64,000 nucleotides of DNA from Dimorphilus gyrociliatus. Its lineage: Eukaryota > Annelida > Polychaeta > Dinophilidae. The stretch covers positions 3,280,165-3,344,164 of the forward strand of contig CAJFCJ010000005.1 of the NCBI GenBank assembly GCA_904063045.1, given 5' to 3'. The notes beneath the pieces were generated by a model that was not told the origin of the DNA, did no database searches, and saw only the letters and a program-made list of their open reading frames with translations. Positions within the stretch are counted from its first letter, which is position 1. Every line of letters starts with the position of its first letter. A program made the translations under genes and the position numbers. Shown here piece after piece: positions 47,329 to 58,800 of the stretch.

Positions 47329-48789
47329 ATGAGCCTAACTGACTTAAATGAATTAGATGAGAAGGTTATTAAAAATTTTCGTCAATTACTTTTTTATCCC
47401 AATACCAAGCGATATATTTACAATTTTGTTAAAGAAAGAGCGATAAAATATTGAATTTAATTTTTGCAGGGCTATACTTCTTTAATATCTGCTGTTGTAG
47501 CCTATTTAAAGAATCAAAAGGTATTTATTGAGATAATAAGTTGTCCCAGAAATTATGATAATATCAGCAATTTTTTAGACGGAGCCTTTGACGGCAACCG
47601 TATCTTCCATCTCGTCAGAGTTTGGAGTTCCACTTAAAAAACTAAAGTTATGTACCAAGCATATAGTTACCATACTGTCAGGTAAACTTTTCCATTATAA
47701 CCCTGAACTTTCGTAACACAGTTAATCGCTATCAAAACAGAAACCCACGAAGAGACTGCCATTCTTACTTCCCTCACTGAACAAGGTAGGCCTACAGACA
47801 ACGAGCTAAAAAAAATACCCCGCGTTCTTTGATTGTAGCCCTCATCATTAGTATATCTTTAAAATTGTAATTAAAGAATTAATAGAATTTCAATATTAAA
47901 CGTACACAAAGAAAAAGAGTTCGATACGCTAATTAATTGTTTAGTTTTGTTTAAACAAATTACTTACAAATTGTCTTCAGAAGATGTTTTCAATTGTTGA
48001 AATAACATTTAATGTTTTAAAACGTTATTTATTTTACAATTTCAGGTTTGAACGATGACCAGGCTAAGACAATCCTAAAAAAAGTAAATTGCACGTTTTT
48101 CCGTTTAGTTAAAATGTTATGCTATATTTTTGTGTGCTTGTTCAGTTGAACGCGAGCGAGGACAATGCTAAGGAGCCGTTAATGCTGAACAAATTAGTAA
48201 ATATTGACTGGAAGTTTGGAAGTACGTCTTATAACTAGTTCCTACCTTATTAAAACATTGAAAAAGGAAAAGAATTATATATAAATACAGTATACTGTAT
48301 ATCTATGCTTAAATACATATATATATATATATATAGTATATATATTTATATGAACTAAATGTTTGTATAATACTAAATATCAGCCTATATTTCAGTAACG
48401 GCATCTTCAAGTCAGTGTGAAAAATTTGGTTCAGCATTTTTTCAGGTAAATTTATAAATCTAAACCAATAGATTAATTAATTTATTTAACTTTTCTTCCT
48501 TAATCTTATTTAAAAGATAAAGCTTTATTTCTTGTTTAATATCTCTTTCTTTTATTTAACTTTTAGATGAAATTATCGATTGAAAATGATGGAGCAGTTA
48601 AACATGTTCCAGTAGGTTAGTAATATTACATAACCTACCTTAAGTATACAAAATATATAAATATATATTGCATAACCTTTAAACGTTTCTTTTTTGTGTT
48701 TTTTAGAAATGAATGTATCGCAATTTTACAATTTACTTCACGAATTGGAGAAAGCTAAAAGTTGCGTCGAAAGTGTTTCAAAAACTTAA
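47329..48789 (+). CDS. COMMD7: COMM domain-containing protein 7
   Basis: COMMD proteins form the Commander complex with CCDC22/CCDC93 and steer endosomal recycling; COMMD7 also affects NF-kB. Eight exons join in phase, starting at MSLTDLNELDEKVIKNF (ATG 47329; an upstream in-frame ATG at 47272 would lie before the likely promoter patch). The HN domain (SLISAVVAYLKNQK, VSSISSEFGVPLKKL, LNDDQAKTILKKLN) precedes the COMM domain: LVNIDWKFGVTASSSQCEKF, AFFQMKLSI and QFYNLLHELEKAKSCVE. The WKFGVTxxSS and QFYxxLHExE strings are specific to the COMMD7 subtype. Confidence 0.88.
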
Positions 48790-49688
48790 ACAACGTGACA
48801 TTAAATGTTTTATATATAGGTGCAGTAAGAAAAAGGAAAAGGACTTTGACACTGTAATTAATTAAGAGGTCAATTTAACCTGTAAAGTCAAACTGTTAGG
48901 TATCGCTGCGTCATACGCGGCGTCACACTCATCTATTGTCTAAATAAAGAAGGTCTTGCGTAGGCGTTACAGCGAATTGATTCTTATATAGTAAATCTCA
49001 ATATAGCATACGAAAAGAGCAAACTTCAACAAACTCGTATCGTTCTAATATCCTGAACTATTTGTTAGTTTCGTTCAGAAAGGATTTAATGAAAATTCTT
49101 TTCAGTCTTTTACGCGGCAGGTCGCCAATTGCGTAAGGCTATCCTACGCTACTTGTAAAAGAGACTTTCGCGTTGAACTTACGTAACTTGTTGGCTATTA
49201 TTCATAACGTTTATCACATCTGGGAGTGCGGGTAAAAAAACGATAGCGAAGCCAAGTAAAACAAAAACAATGTACAGTTATGAAGGAAAAAAAGGGCGTG
49301 CTTTGATAAATATCTGCTGCATGCGCTTAGGTGCAAACAGTTTGTTTGTATGAAGACGTCAAAAGCGGCCAATTTCCTCTCACGTTTCGTGTGGATTAAT
49401 GAAATTGCTAAACGCCGAAAGAGGAGGAGCTAACGGTCAAAATGCTAATGAGCGTTTAATTGTAATTGGCCGCCTTCAGGCGCTCGCGTGTAAATAGTTG
49501 GAACACAAGAGCCTTGGCGCCAGTGTGGTGCTGAATGTGTTCTTTCACAGGTGTTAAGTACTCATCGAGCTAAGATTGCGGCTTTCTTCTTTTATGCAGC
49601 TAGCGAAATGCGGGCGCCGCTCTGTCTCGGAAAACTTTGAACTGCACGGATTTTGCAGCTCTATCCACCTTGTTTATTATATTTTCGA
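48790..49688. promoter_or_regulatory. GC-richer region upstream of noggin (5' UTR and putative enhancer/promoter)
   Basis: This gap is clearly less AT-rich than other intergenic DNA here, mainly from about 48890 to 49660. It holds CRE-like TGACGCAG-type and palindromic patches (GCTGCGTCATACGCGGCGTCAC, core GCGTCATACGCGGCG at 48906), homeobox-type TAATTG/AATTA sites (49388-49470) and an AGGTGTTAA T-box-like site at 49549. It has no ORF. Noggin expression is tightly patterned in animals, so regulatory use is expected, but no specific element is proven by sequence alone. Confidence 0.4.
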
Positions 49689-50285
49689 ATGATGGCTGTT
49701 CCCGTCTTCTTTTGCCTCATATTCCTCCTCTTGCCGTTCGTAGTGCGATCTGGAACACCTATTCTCCCTCTACCTGACCTTCTCCAACCGAAAAGGCTGG
49801 ACAAATATCCGTCACCTACCGATTCCGATTTGCATATTCCTTCTCTTCGAAAGAAGTTGGGTGAATACTACGAGCCAGCACTTATGTCGATACAACCCAA
49901 GTTTTCTGTTAGGTGGAAGAAAAGTATGATAGTAGCTCATAGAATCGGAAGTAGATTACGGAGAGCCGTACTGAACATACGAGGTCTAAACGGAAAGAAG
50001 AAACGGAAATTGTTGAAAAGTCTGGCAAGGATTACTCGTTGCCAGTTATACGAACGATGGGAAGATTTGGGCGAACGCTACTGGCCAAGGTGGGTTAAAC
50101 AGACAACTTGCGAACGTACAAGGAAAAAGTCATGTTCTATTCCAACTGGAATGTATTGTACTGACGGAAAGACGGTTTCGTACAAATTATTGTATTGGTA
50201 TTGCGAAACCACAAAAGTTTGCAATTGGGTGAAAATTATTTGGCCCGTTACTACAAAGTGCACATGCGCTTGCTCGAATTATTAG
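49689..50285 (+). CDS. NOG: noggin, secreted BMP antagonist
   Basis: Noggin binds and blocks BMP ligands outside the cell and patterns the dorsoventral axis and nervous system. The single exon encodes 198 residues from the ATG at 49689 (MMAVPVFFCLIFLLL, a signal peptide); an ATG at 49653 is in frame but would place residues before the signal core. The N-terminal clip segment is present (GTPILPLPDLLQ), then a basic region (RGLNGKKKRKLLKSL). The C-terminal cystine knot has nine cysteines: ITRCQLYERWEDLGERYWPR, TTC, KKSCSIPTGMYC, YWYC, KVCNWV, ending KCTCAC, as in vertebrate noggin. The DLGxRxWPR string is diagnostic. Orthology to NOG rather than a noggin-like paralogue is likely but was not tested. 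Confidence 0.95.
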   Translation: MMAVPVFFCLIFLLLPFVVRSGTPILPLPDLLQPKRLDKYPSPTDSDLHIPSLRKKLGEYYEPALMSIQPKFSVRWKKSMIVAHRIGSRLRRAVLNIRGLNGKKKRKLLKSLARITRCQLYERWEDLGERYWPRWVKQTTCERTRKKSCSIPTGMYCTDGKTVSYKLLYWYCETTKVCNWVKIIWPVTTKCTCACSNY

Positions 50286-50547
50286 ACTACAAAGAAGAAA
50301 AAAAATAAATGAATAGCACGAATTTCAATGTCGTTTTCTGTCAATCGCTTGAAAACTGTACAATATGTATATACCTATTAAAGTACATATATTATTATTG
50401 TCTATGTATACCTTTCTTTACTGTGTTTATATAGATATATACAGTATATATAGATATGTAAATATATATATATATTTTTAAAAACGCATATATTTATGCA
50501 AATAATAAGATATATATATTATATATTTATATATTTACAAAAATACA

Positions 50548-50582
<35 letters not shown>

Positions 50583-50708
50583 GTGCGTGGCATGCGTATA
50601 TACAAATTATAAGAAGCGTTTAATATGGCCTAAATGATTTTCAAAAGCAAGACTTCCTGTACCTTTATACAAACTTTATTTCCAAACATGATATAAGGTA
50701 TATATACA

Positions 50709-50739
<31 letters not shown>

Positions 50740-50922
50740 TTTTTAGATATTTTTATCAAATATATTGAACTACGTCATATGTGAAAGGAACAAGAAAGTA
50801 AACAAAAAAGCAATGAAACCATGCAATTGACGAGTCTTATACTAGCATCATCAAGTAGCCAGTAGCCTGTGAGAACGAGCAACGTTTATTTTATGATCAG
50901 ATAAAGCTTTCTTTCGTCGTCT
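50286..50922. repeat. TA-rich microsatellite cluster in noggin 3' region
   Basis: Compound TA runs (about 50461-50476, 50550-50582, 50707-50732) are interspersed with TATACAGTATA palindromes (50437-50450, 50701-50715). It lies between the noggin stop and the cyclophilin H stop, which converge. It probably includes both 3' UTRs. Confidence 0.75.
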
Positions 50923-52069
50923 TTACATTTCCCCGCATTCTGATATGATAATCGGAATTTTCGGTTTATTGTTCGGTCCTGTAGGGACATTTTCTATTTT
51001 TCTAAGTACTAATAGTCCTTCTATAACTCTTCCAAAAACAACATGTTTTCCGTCTAAAAATTCACATTGGGTGCAAGTTATGAAAAATTGGCATCCATTC
51101 GTGTCAGGACCGCTGTTTGCCTAAAAGAAAAGGTGTCATTATTCATTGTTCGTCATACTTTTTAGTCAAGCTATTCCCACCATGGAAAGTATCCCCGGGC
51201 CGGAATGTTTTAGCATAAAATTTTCGTCTGAAAAAGCCCCGCTATAAATACTCGCAACTCCGGTTCCGTCATGCTGCAATTAATTTTTGGTTATTCAAGG
51301 TAAATAAGGTATTAGACAGCCACTTACGTTAATATAATCGCCACCTTGAACCATAAAATCCTTAATCACTCTGTGGAACTGGCAATTTTTATAACCCTGG
51401 GGTACTCCGTCTGTTTTTGCAATTAATCGAAAGGATTTAACAACATTTGAATCAAAACAAAGTTTTTTTTTCTAAGGTAGACAAGTTTAAGTTGAACAAA
51501 TAATAACAGAAGCCTTTTTTCAACATTATGAATGTATAATATTGGAATATTAAACTTTAGCTACTGTATATTGCTGACTTATTAAAAAAGATATTTTCCT
51601 CAGCTCTAAAACACTCGATTGTGCGGATAAATGTATCTTTGTAAGTAACTTTAAACATACCTCTTTTGTATTCTCCTGTACATAGTTGTCTAAACAAACA
51701 TCAATTTGTTAAAACTTCATTACAATTAGCTACAAAAGTAATAGTAATAGTTTACCTAAAATTTTCAGCTGTTTTTGGAACCACGTTAGCGAATAATTCA
51801 AACTTTATTCTACCAATGTTCTGTATTATTGATATGAAAAATTTTATTAGATAAAAATTCCAATTTACATCTGTAGTTTATAAAAACGGTATTGTCTAGG
51901 CATTATCGCTCAGCACCGGAAATATTTTCCGCTCTCTTTGTTAAGCAAAAAATCCCAATATTTTCAATAAACTAATGGTTACCGTATTTCCAACACTTAT
52001 ATCTAGAAATACTATTGGATTTTTAGGATCAGGTTTGTCAGTAATTTGAATAGGTTTTTGTCCCTCCAT
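50923..52069 (-). CDS. PPIH: cyclophilin H-type peptidyl-prolyl isomerase (spliceosomal)
   Basis: Cyclophilin H is a prolyl isomerase of the U4/U6.U5 tri-snRNP. Six minus-strand exons encode the protein: [20 protein letters not shown] with ATG at 52069, [61 protein letters not shown], and the last exon from about 51120 down to the stop. The last exon has [36 protein letters not shown] and ends CGEM. The PTGPNNKPK and CGEM strings and GTGVASIY mark the PPIH subtype. Catalytic Arg (FHRVIKDFM) is kept. At the cyclosporin-contacting Trp position (CDWLDGK in human PPIH) this protein has Phe (CEFLDGK). The N-terminus is longer than in human PPIH. Confidence 0.92.
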
Positions 52070-52455
52070 ACGATCTCTTTAAAAACGAATGCTATTCCAA
52101 TATAAATCGGTATCCAAAATAGAATAAACTTCTTTAAATCGAAAATGTTTCACGTTAAATTTTTCACCTTTGAACGTCCTTATTAAGCTGCATTGCGCAT
52201 GCGTAGAGTGGAGGGTACATGCAGCACATCGTATATTCTTAGGTTCTGCCGCATAGTCTTATTGTTTACTTGTTAGAATTACGTCTAAATGTAAGTTGAA
52301 TTATTTTATCATCATCTTAGACAAGTGAGGATTACTTTCCAGAGTAAAAAAACGCCTACGCTTTTTTTTATTAACCTCCAAGGCCATTAATTGAACGTAC
52401 GTATAAAAAATGTTCGAGAAGCTTTTGCTTATATAAGCTTTTTCTTCTAGAATCA
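52070..52455. promoter_or_regulatory. divergent promoter of cyclophilin H and CLK kinase genes
   Basis: Start codons of two oppositely directed splicing-related genes lie 386 bases apart. A splice acceptor (CTTCTAG) just before the kinase ATG shows that the kinase has a 5' UTR intron within this interval. A near-palindromic GCGCATGCG lies near 52195. Bidirectional promotion is inferred. Confidence 0.45.
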
Positions 52456-54855
52456 ATGCCTTATTCAACACGTCGTCGACGAAGGCGCTCTTCTAGTGAA
52501 GACCGTTATATGAGGAAACGACGGCGATACGAAGATGAAGACAGAGAAAGGGAAAGGGAAAGAGAAAAAGAGAGGGAACGAGACAGAGATAGACATCGAG
52601 ATCGTAGGAGAGACCGGTAACTAATTTCTTTTTATTTCATAATACTTTTAGGCTTAAAATACTTAAATTTGTAAGTTAAATGACTATTATTTTGTAACAA
52701 TCATCTGTAATTAATTAATTGATCGTGATTCACAATTATAGCAGAAATCGAATCAATACTGAATCATCATTTCTCTTACAGATCAAGGAAACACGGTCAT
52801 AGACGGCATTGTCTTCATCATTATAACTCAACAACCAGTGAGTCAAGTTATAGGAAGGTCAGTATTTATTTTTCTTGTTTATAGAAATTCTCACTGCGTT
52901 ACTCTTCGACATGTAAGTAGTCGCTTTTCTGAGTCAGGGCTTAGTTTAAAATCTCATCATCATATGGCTTACTGATGTATGAGTTATTATTTCACCGAAT
53001 AATAGAGGGTGATAGTTACATGATGCTAGACTGAGTATCTTATACATATATTAATATTATATAAAACAGCTCTTAAAATAAATTAAACCTTGACTCAGTT
53101 GAAGTTGGAAAAGCGGTAGGTATTTATAAAAAGATTAGGACTGACGTAGTGAAAATTTTTGCATACAAAAAATTGCTGTCATTCTGCAAAATGCGGCAAA
53201 CGTATGTCTCTGTCCCCATGTATTCGCCTTCGACGAATCACCGAATTTGAATGTGCGAATATTTCAACAATACTGAATTTGAACAAAAATCGTTGGAACC
53301 GAAATAGAGTGAGGATAAGAAAAGAGCCGCCAGTATAGAGGACGACGAGGACGGACATCTGAAATATAATCCAGGAGATAGCATTCAAGCAAGATGTACT
53401 GATCACTTTCGTAAAATCTCGCACGTACAGTATGAGAGTAATAGATGTTTGGCTTATATAAATTTGTAGATAAAACATCATTTATTTACAAAAATATTTT
53501 TGAAATGTAGGGCAGTGATTGAGACTGGCATGAATCTGTAATTAAATTTAGTGATATTTATCTTAACTGGACATTTTCAATAGCTGCACTTTTATAACAG
53601 ATGATATTGTTAAAACACTGGGAGAAGGAACATTTGGAAAAGTTGCAGAGTGTAAAGATAAAAAGTACGGCTTAAATTCAATATGTTTATAAAATACTTA
53701 AATTGTTTCTTTCAGGAACCAGAAGCGTATTGCTTTAAAGATTATTAAGAACGTTGAAAAGTATAGGGAAGCTGCTCGTTTAGAGATCAATGTATTAAGA
53801 TCTATCAGTAATTGGAGGGGTGAGGGAAAAGAGTAAGTTTTAAGAGACATCAGCTGGAACGAAGAAAAATTTAATAAACTATTATTATTTATAGGCTATG
53901 TGTAACAATGCTCGATTGGTTTGATTATCACGGCCATATGTGTATAGCTTTTCAAGTATTAGGACTGAGTGTTTTCGACTTTTTGAAAGAAAACAGCTAT
54001 ACACCTTACCCAATTAGCCAAGTAGCACATATCAGTTATCAATTAAGCGAAGCAGTCGCCTTCTTACATAGAAATAAGTTGACGCATACGGATTTGAAAC
54101 CTGAAAATATTCTCTTTGTTAATAGTAGCTACGACTTAATATTCAACGAAAAAAAGAATAAAACCTGGAAACGAGTTAAAGATTCTACAATTCGTCTTAT
54201 TGATTTTGGATCTGCAACTTTCAACGACGAACATCATAGCACTATTGTATCGACTAGACATTACAGAGCTCCGGAAGTAATATTAGAATTGGGTTGGGCT
54301 CAGCCATGCGATGTATGGAGTATTGGATGTATTATGTTTGAGTTATATACAGGTTATACACTCTTTCAAACGCATGACAATCGAGAGCATTTGGCAATGA
54401 TGGAACGAATATTAGGGTCTATTCCAGTTAAAATGATCCGTAAAACAAAGTAAGTAAACTATTATTCCAACAAGTGAAGCTAAAATTAATTAAATTCTGT
54501 TACATTTAGAAAAACCAGATTTTTTGAAGGCGATAAATTAGTATGGAATGGATCACAATCCAGCGAAAGTTATGTAAGAAATAATTGTAAGCCTATTAAA
54601 GTTAGTATATTTTTATTTCGAGAAAACTCTTTCTAAATAATCCTCTTATTTTATGAACAGCGGCACATGTCAGAGACTTCTCAAGAACATCGACTTCTAT
54701 TTGATATCATTGAAAAAATGTTGAAATTTGAACCCAATCTTAGAATAACACTACAAGTTGCTTTGGGTCATTCTTTTTTCAACACAGTCGCTCCAAAAGA
54801 GAAAAACTGTGTTACTAGAAGTAGATTACAGACATCTCACAGTCTAAGTCGATAA
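52456..54855 (+). CDS. CLK/LAMMER dual-specificity kinase
   Basis: LAMMER kinases phosphorylate SR splicing factors in the nucleus. Exon 1 (52456-52618) encodes an Arg-rich RS/RE/RD N-terminus ([13 protein letters not shown], then RERE and RDRD runs). Exon 2 (about 52782-52858) continues [11 protein letters not shown]. After a 740-base intron the kinase domain follows: [20 protein letters not shown] (Lys), [11 protein letters not shown] (catalytic loop), [40 protein letters not shown] and the family motif [11 protein letters not shown]. The C-lobe ends with [13 protein letters not shown]. All catalytic residues are intact. The closest relatives are animal CLK1-4 and fly Doa. Its head-to-head neighbour encodes a spliceosomal cyclophilin. 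Confidence 0.95.
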
Positions 54856-55809
54856 CTCTGTTGTAATATAGACGTTTCTTAAAAACATACTTTTCTTTAT
54901 CTTTGTATAGATGTTTTCATAAAAAAGTATTAATACCTTAAACCTGTTAGGAGACAGCGATCAAAATTTTCTCTTACTATATTTTGATTTTGAATATAAT
55001 CATAATCTAGAATTACTTTATTGAAGGCTAAACTTGTGATGTGGTGAAACAAAAGTCTTTTTAATCACATGAGTTACTACTCTCAGTCATCTATGAAAAA
55101 CAATACAAAAAGATGTACTATTATATGTAGTATATGAAAAATTTTATGTTTTTAATGTAAACGCTGTTGAAATTTGTTAAAAGAGATTATAAACATTTTC
55201 CATCCTGAAGATAGGATAAACTATTTTTTTTGGGGAGCTTACGTAAAAATATGCCTCATTAATTTATGGTTTTTGTTGAATTTCATTCGTCTTTTCAACT
55301 TGAATAAAGGACTTTTAATATTTAGTAAAGATGTACACTTTTGTGTATATAAAACTCATTTATTTTTAATCTTGACATTTTTGGCTGCCAAACTGATAAA
55401 GAACAGTACAATTGTGAATATATATTTAATTACTACAGGAGCTATTGTCGGTTGTCACGTTGTATATTTATTAATTATTTATTGCTGATTGTTAGCCTTA
55501 CTTTTTTTTGTTTGATAGCAAAAAGGACAAAAATAATATAATTTTGATAATTATTATCTTACGAATAAATAAGTAATTCTGCATCAGTGACGCATACTAT
55601 CTTATGCAATTGCACGTCGACAACACGCTTGAAATATCGATAAGATCGTCAATTTATCATAAATAAGCTTTTGACATTTTTTTTCAAATTATATCTAAGA
55701 GCAAATTTACAGATAAAGCTTATTTTATGTATTGAATAAATAGTATATAAATTTAATGAAAAAGAATTTATATTAGTATGGAAAAAATAAGTGTCGATAA
55801 CTACATTCT
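54856..55809. other. convergent interval, no certain gene
   Basis: This gap lies between the stop of the CLK gene and the stop of nephrocystin-1. It contains a plus-strand open frame (55174-55488) without an ATG start, which would give a hydrophobic 104-residue peptide; low-complexity AT-rich composition makes it doubtful. Nothing else is seen. Confidence 0.5.
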
Positions 55810-58800
55810 TTAAATTCCGAGAATATGAAAACTGACTTCGGATAAGTCAAAAGGTTTATGCACGGTTTTTGCACTTAGTAAAGAGGCCACAAAATTCCTT
55901 GAAGTTGATAATTCTGAAAGCCTTTTAATTTCTTCCTGCCTTTGAATGCGACTCTCTGAGTCAATCAAATCAAACACAGGCAGAGAAGCAGAATGATAAA
56001 GAGGATAAACGTTTTCCATAAATGTGTCGTAAAACATTTTTTTCATAAAGTCGAAATCTTTCTTTTGATTTCGGGATGTTTGCTTAAATTTATTTAACCA
56101 AGCTCTCCTAAGTGTGTCCATCAAATCTGGATCATTTACAGCCAGTGGAAAAGTCACCAGTAGGGGATTATGAATTAGTTCTGAAAAATAGAAATGTCTC
56201 ATTAATCTTAATTGTCTTATCGTTTAATTAATATGTTATCTGATCCTAACTTTTGTAAATAAGACCTATCACAGTTACGCAAGAGTGATCAAACTTTTAT
56301 CGTTAAATTTTTAACTAGATAATAAAATGCTTGAAACTTACCTATTGACTGCACGTCAGAACAATCCCTAATGAGTTGATCACATAACAATTCTCTATAG
56401 AAAGATAGATATGTTATGTAAGTAGTGCTTGCAATACAGGTATCAGGCAATGTACTGAAATGAAAGAGAATATTCTTTTGTGATTTTGCTCATGCAATTG
56501 AAGCTTAAAGGAAACTTACTCTAACAGTTGCTTTTGGTCTTTACTCGGTTGGGTGATTTTAACCGAAAAAACTGGTTGCTTGTTCATTAACGACCTGAAG
56601 ATTCCAGTGTTTGCTATAGGAAATATTTGCAAATTGCAGTTTTGCTATTCATATGTGTAAAGCATGTGGTACGTCTGGTTTATAAACGTGCAAGGGTTTT
56701 TAATTAATAAACTGCATTTTATATAACTAATTCATTCCCTAAACGTATTTAAAAAATATGTTTTTTAAATGTAAAAATGGTATGGGCTTCACTTCATACT
56801 GTTACTCTTACCTACATCACTTTCTGATAAAAAAATTGTAAAAATTATTAGTGAAAATGAAGAATGAAATATATAACAGAAAAGAGGAATATATGATACT
56901 ATTTCAGTATTACAATTTACCTTTTCTGCTTATTTGAGGGTCCACTTCAACTCCTCTTTCATAAATGGTACCACCATTTAGCGTTTTATCATAAACTCTA
57001 AGAAATATTACAATATGTTTTTGTCAAGGCAATTTTTAAATGGAACAACAAACCTGTTAGCCAACGGAACTTTTTCAGTGTCACATAATGGAATAGTTGT
57101 CCAACCACAGGATAATTCCCCTTTTTCTCCGGAACTCTGAAAATGATATATACAATACTTAATCTGTACAAGAGTACTTGTCAGTAAACTAGATTACTTA
57201 CTTGTCTTATGTAACCCACAGAAAGTTCGAACAAAATACCTATGTTTTACAGATAAACAGTCATATAATATTTAGATAATAAAATAAACGAACTGATATT
57301 TTCCGTAAAGTTTGTTCGTAAGAAGACTTCTCCGAAATCTATACATTTCATATTATCAGTCAGCTGCAATTTAGAATATTCATAATTAAAATTTTGTAGA
57401 GAAGTTATTCTATTTACAATTTCCTTTACACTTTTATAAGATTATCGCATACTGCTTTCTAGATGGTTTTGTACTTACTTTTGTATTAAAATTCCAGGTG
57501 CGATTATCTTTGTCAATTGAACCAATTCTTACAGTAAAAATATTGCTAGCAACCTGAGGAATAAAATTAATTTAGTTTATTTACAACAAATAATTCTACT
57601 GGGAATTTACATTTCTCCCATCAAATAGGCAAATTCGAACATGCCGGCTTAGTATATCGACACCTGTGTCAAAATTTGTGATTATCTTTGAGTAATAATT
57701 ATTCTACAAATTGAAAGAGAAGCTCTAGGGATTAGTAGGTAAGAGGCTATTAACTATCCGAAATTTATTTTAGTATTAGCTTTAGACGTTACGATGTGAT
57801 TCTCACCTTCTCCTTTTTTAATAATAAAATTGTCAAATCACAATTAAAATTTATATCAATTTATACAATTAAACAGAATTTCATTACCTTTTCCTGGAGG
57901 AGGAATATTTTTCGCGACTTGTAATTGAATAATGCGCTGGATCGCTACAGGCCTCGTCGTAATCTAATAATCATTATTATAATAATGAAACTTTATATAT
58001 TTCATATATTTTAATGCTACTTACTTTTTCTGTGGTAAGGTCAAAGGCCAAGTCTTTATAAGACAAGGCAGAGTCACTGAGCTTTGGATGCAGGATGGGT
58101 AATAAAGAATATTTTTCTGAATATTTAAAAGAAAATTAATTAATAAATGAAGTACAAGAAAAAGTGTAACAATATTAGCGACTTAATAATCATTATAGAA
58201 TCATTTTGAAAAATAATAGAAAGAGTGAATAACTAGAAACTAATCATAATTAAACCTTTGTGAAAAGAACACTGAGAATAAGTGTGTAGGTAAAAAGCAG
58301 GATCGTGCAACATTGTGCATTTAGATTTCAGTCTGAATTAGAAATTATTATTAGAGTTAATTCCTTAGACATGGAAAAAGATACGGAAAATTATGAGTAA
58401 ACACAAAAAAAGTGTTTTCTAGATAAAGACTACAGAAAAAGAGCACAACAGCGTTTCAGAATGTTCGGAATAAATTTTAGAAGCTTTTAAAATACCACAG
58501 AGAACCACAAATTTACTACATTTGTAGCTTTAATAACCTGAGTTTTGTAATTTAGCTAAGGTACTTGGTCTAAAACCAGCTGGTACGGCTCCAAAAGCGT
58601 GTAGAACATCAGTAACAGATTTCTACAACACGATTATTTATATTATATTTGCACTTTATTATTATTAATGAAGGTATTTAGAGATAAACCTCTTTCAATG
58701 ATGACTGTATCTTATTCCACATGAGTTTGCTGCATTTATGAATAAAATGTTTAGATAACCGAAAAATATAGGTAAAAATATAATAGGTTGCTCAAATATA

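Noticed and set aside
53179-53481. Minus-strand 100-codon frame inside the CLK intron
   Set aside because: No domain, no splice or promoter logic, antisense within an intron; likely chance in less AT-rich DNA.
55174-55488. Plus-strand hydrophobic 104-codon frame between CLK and nephrocystin-1
   Set aside because: No ATG at the start, AT-driven Leu/Ile/Phe composition, no recognisable family; kept only as a note in the gap entry.
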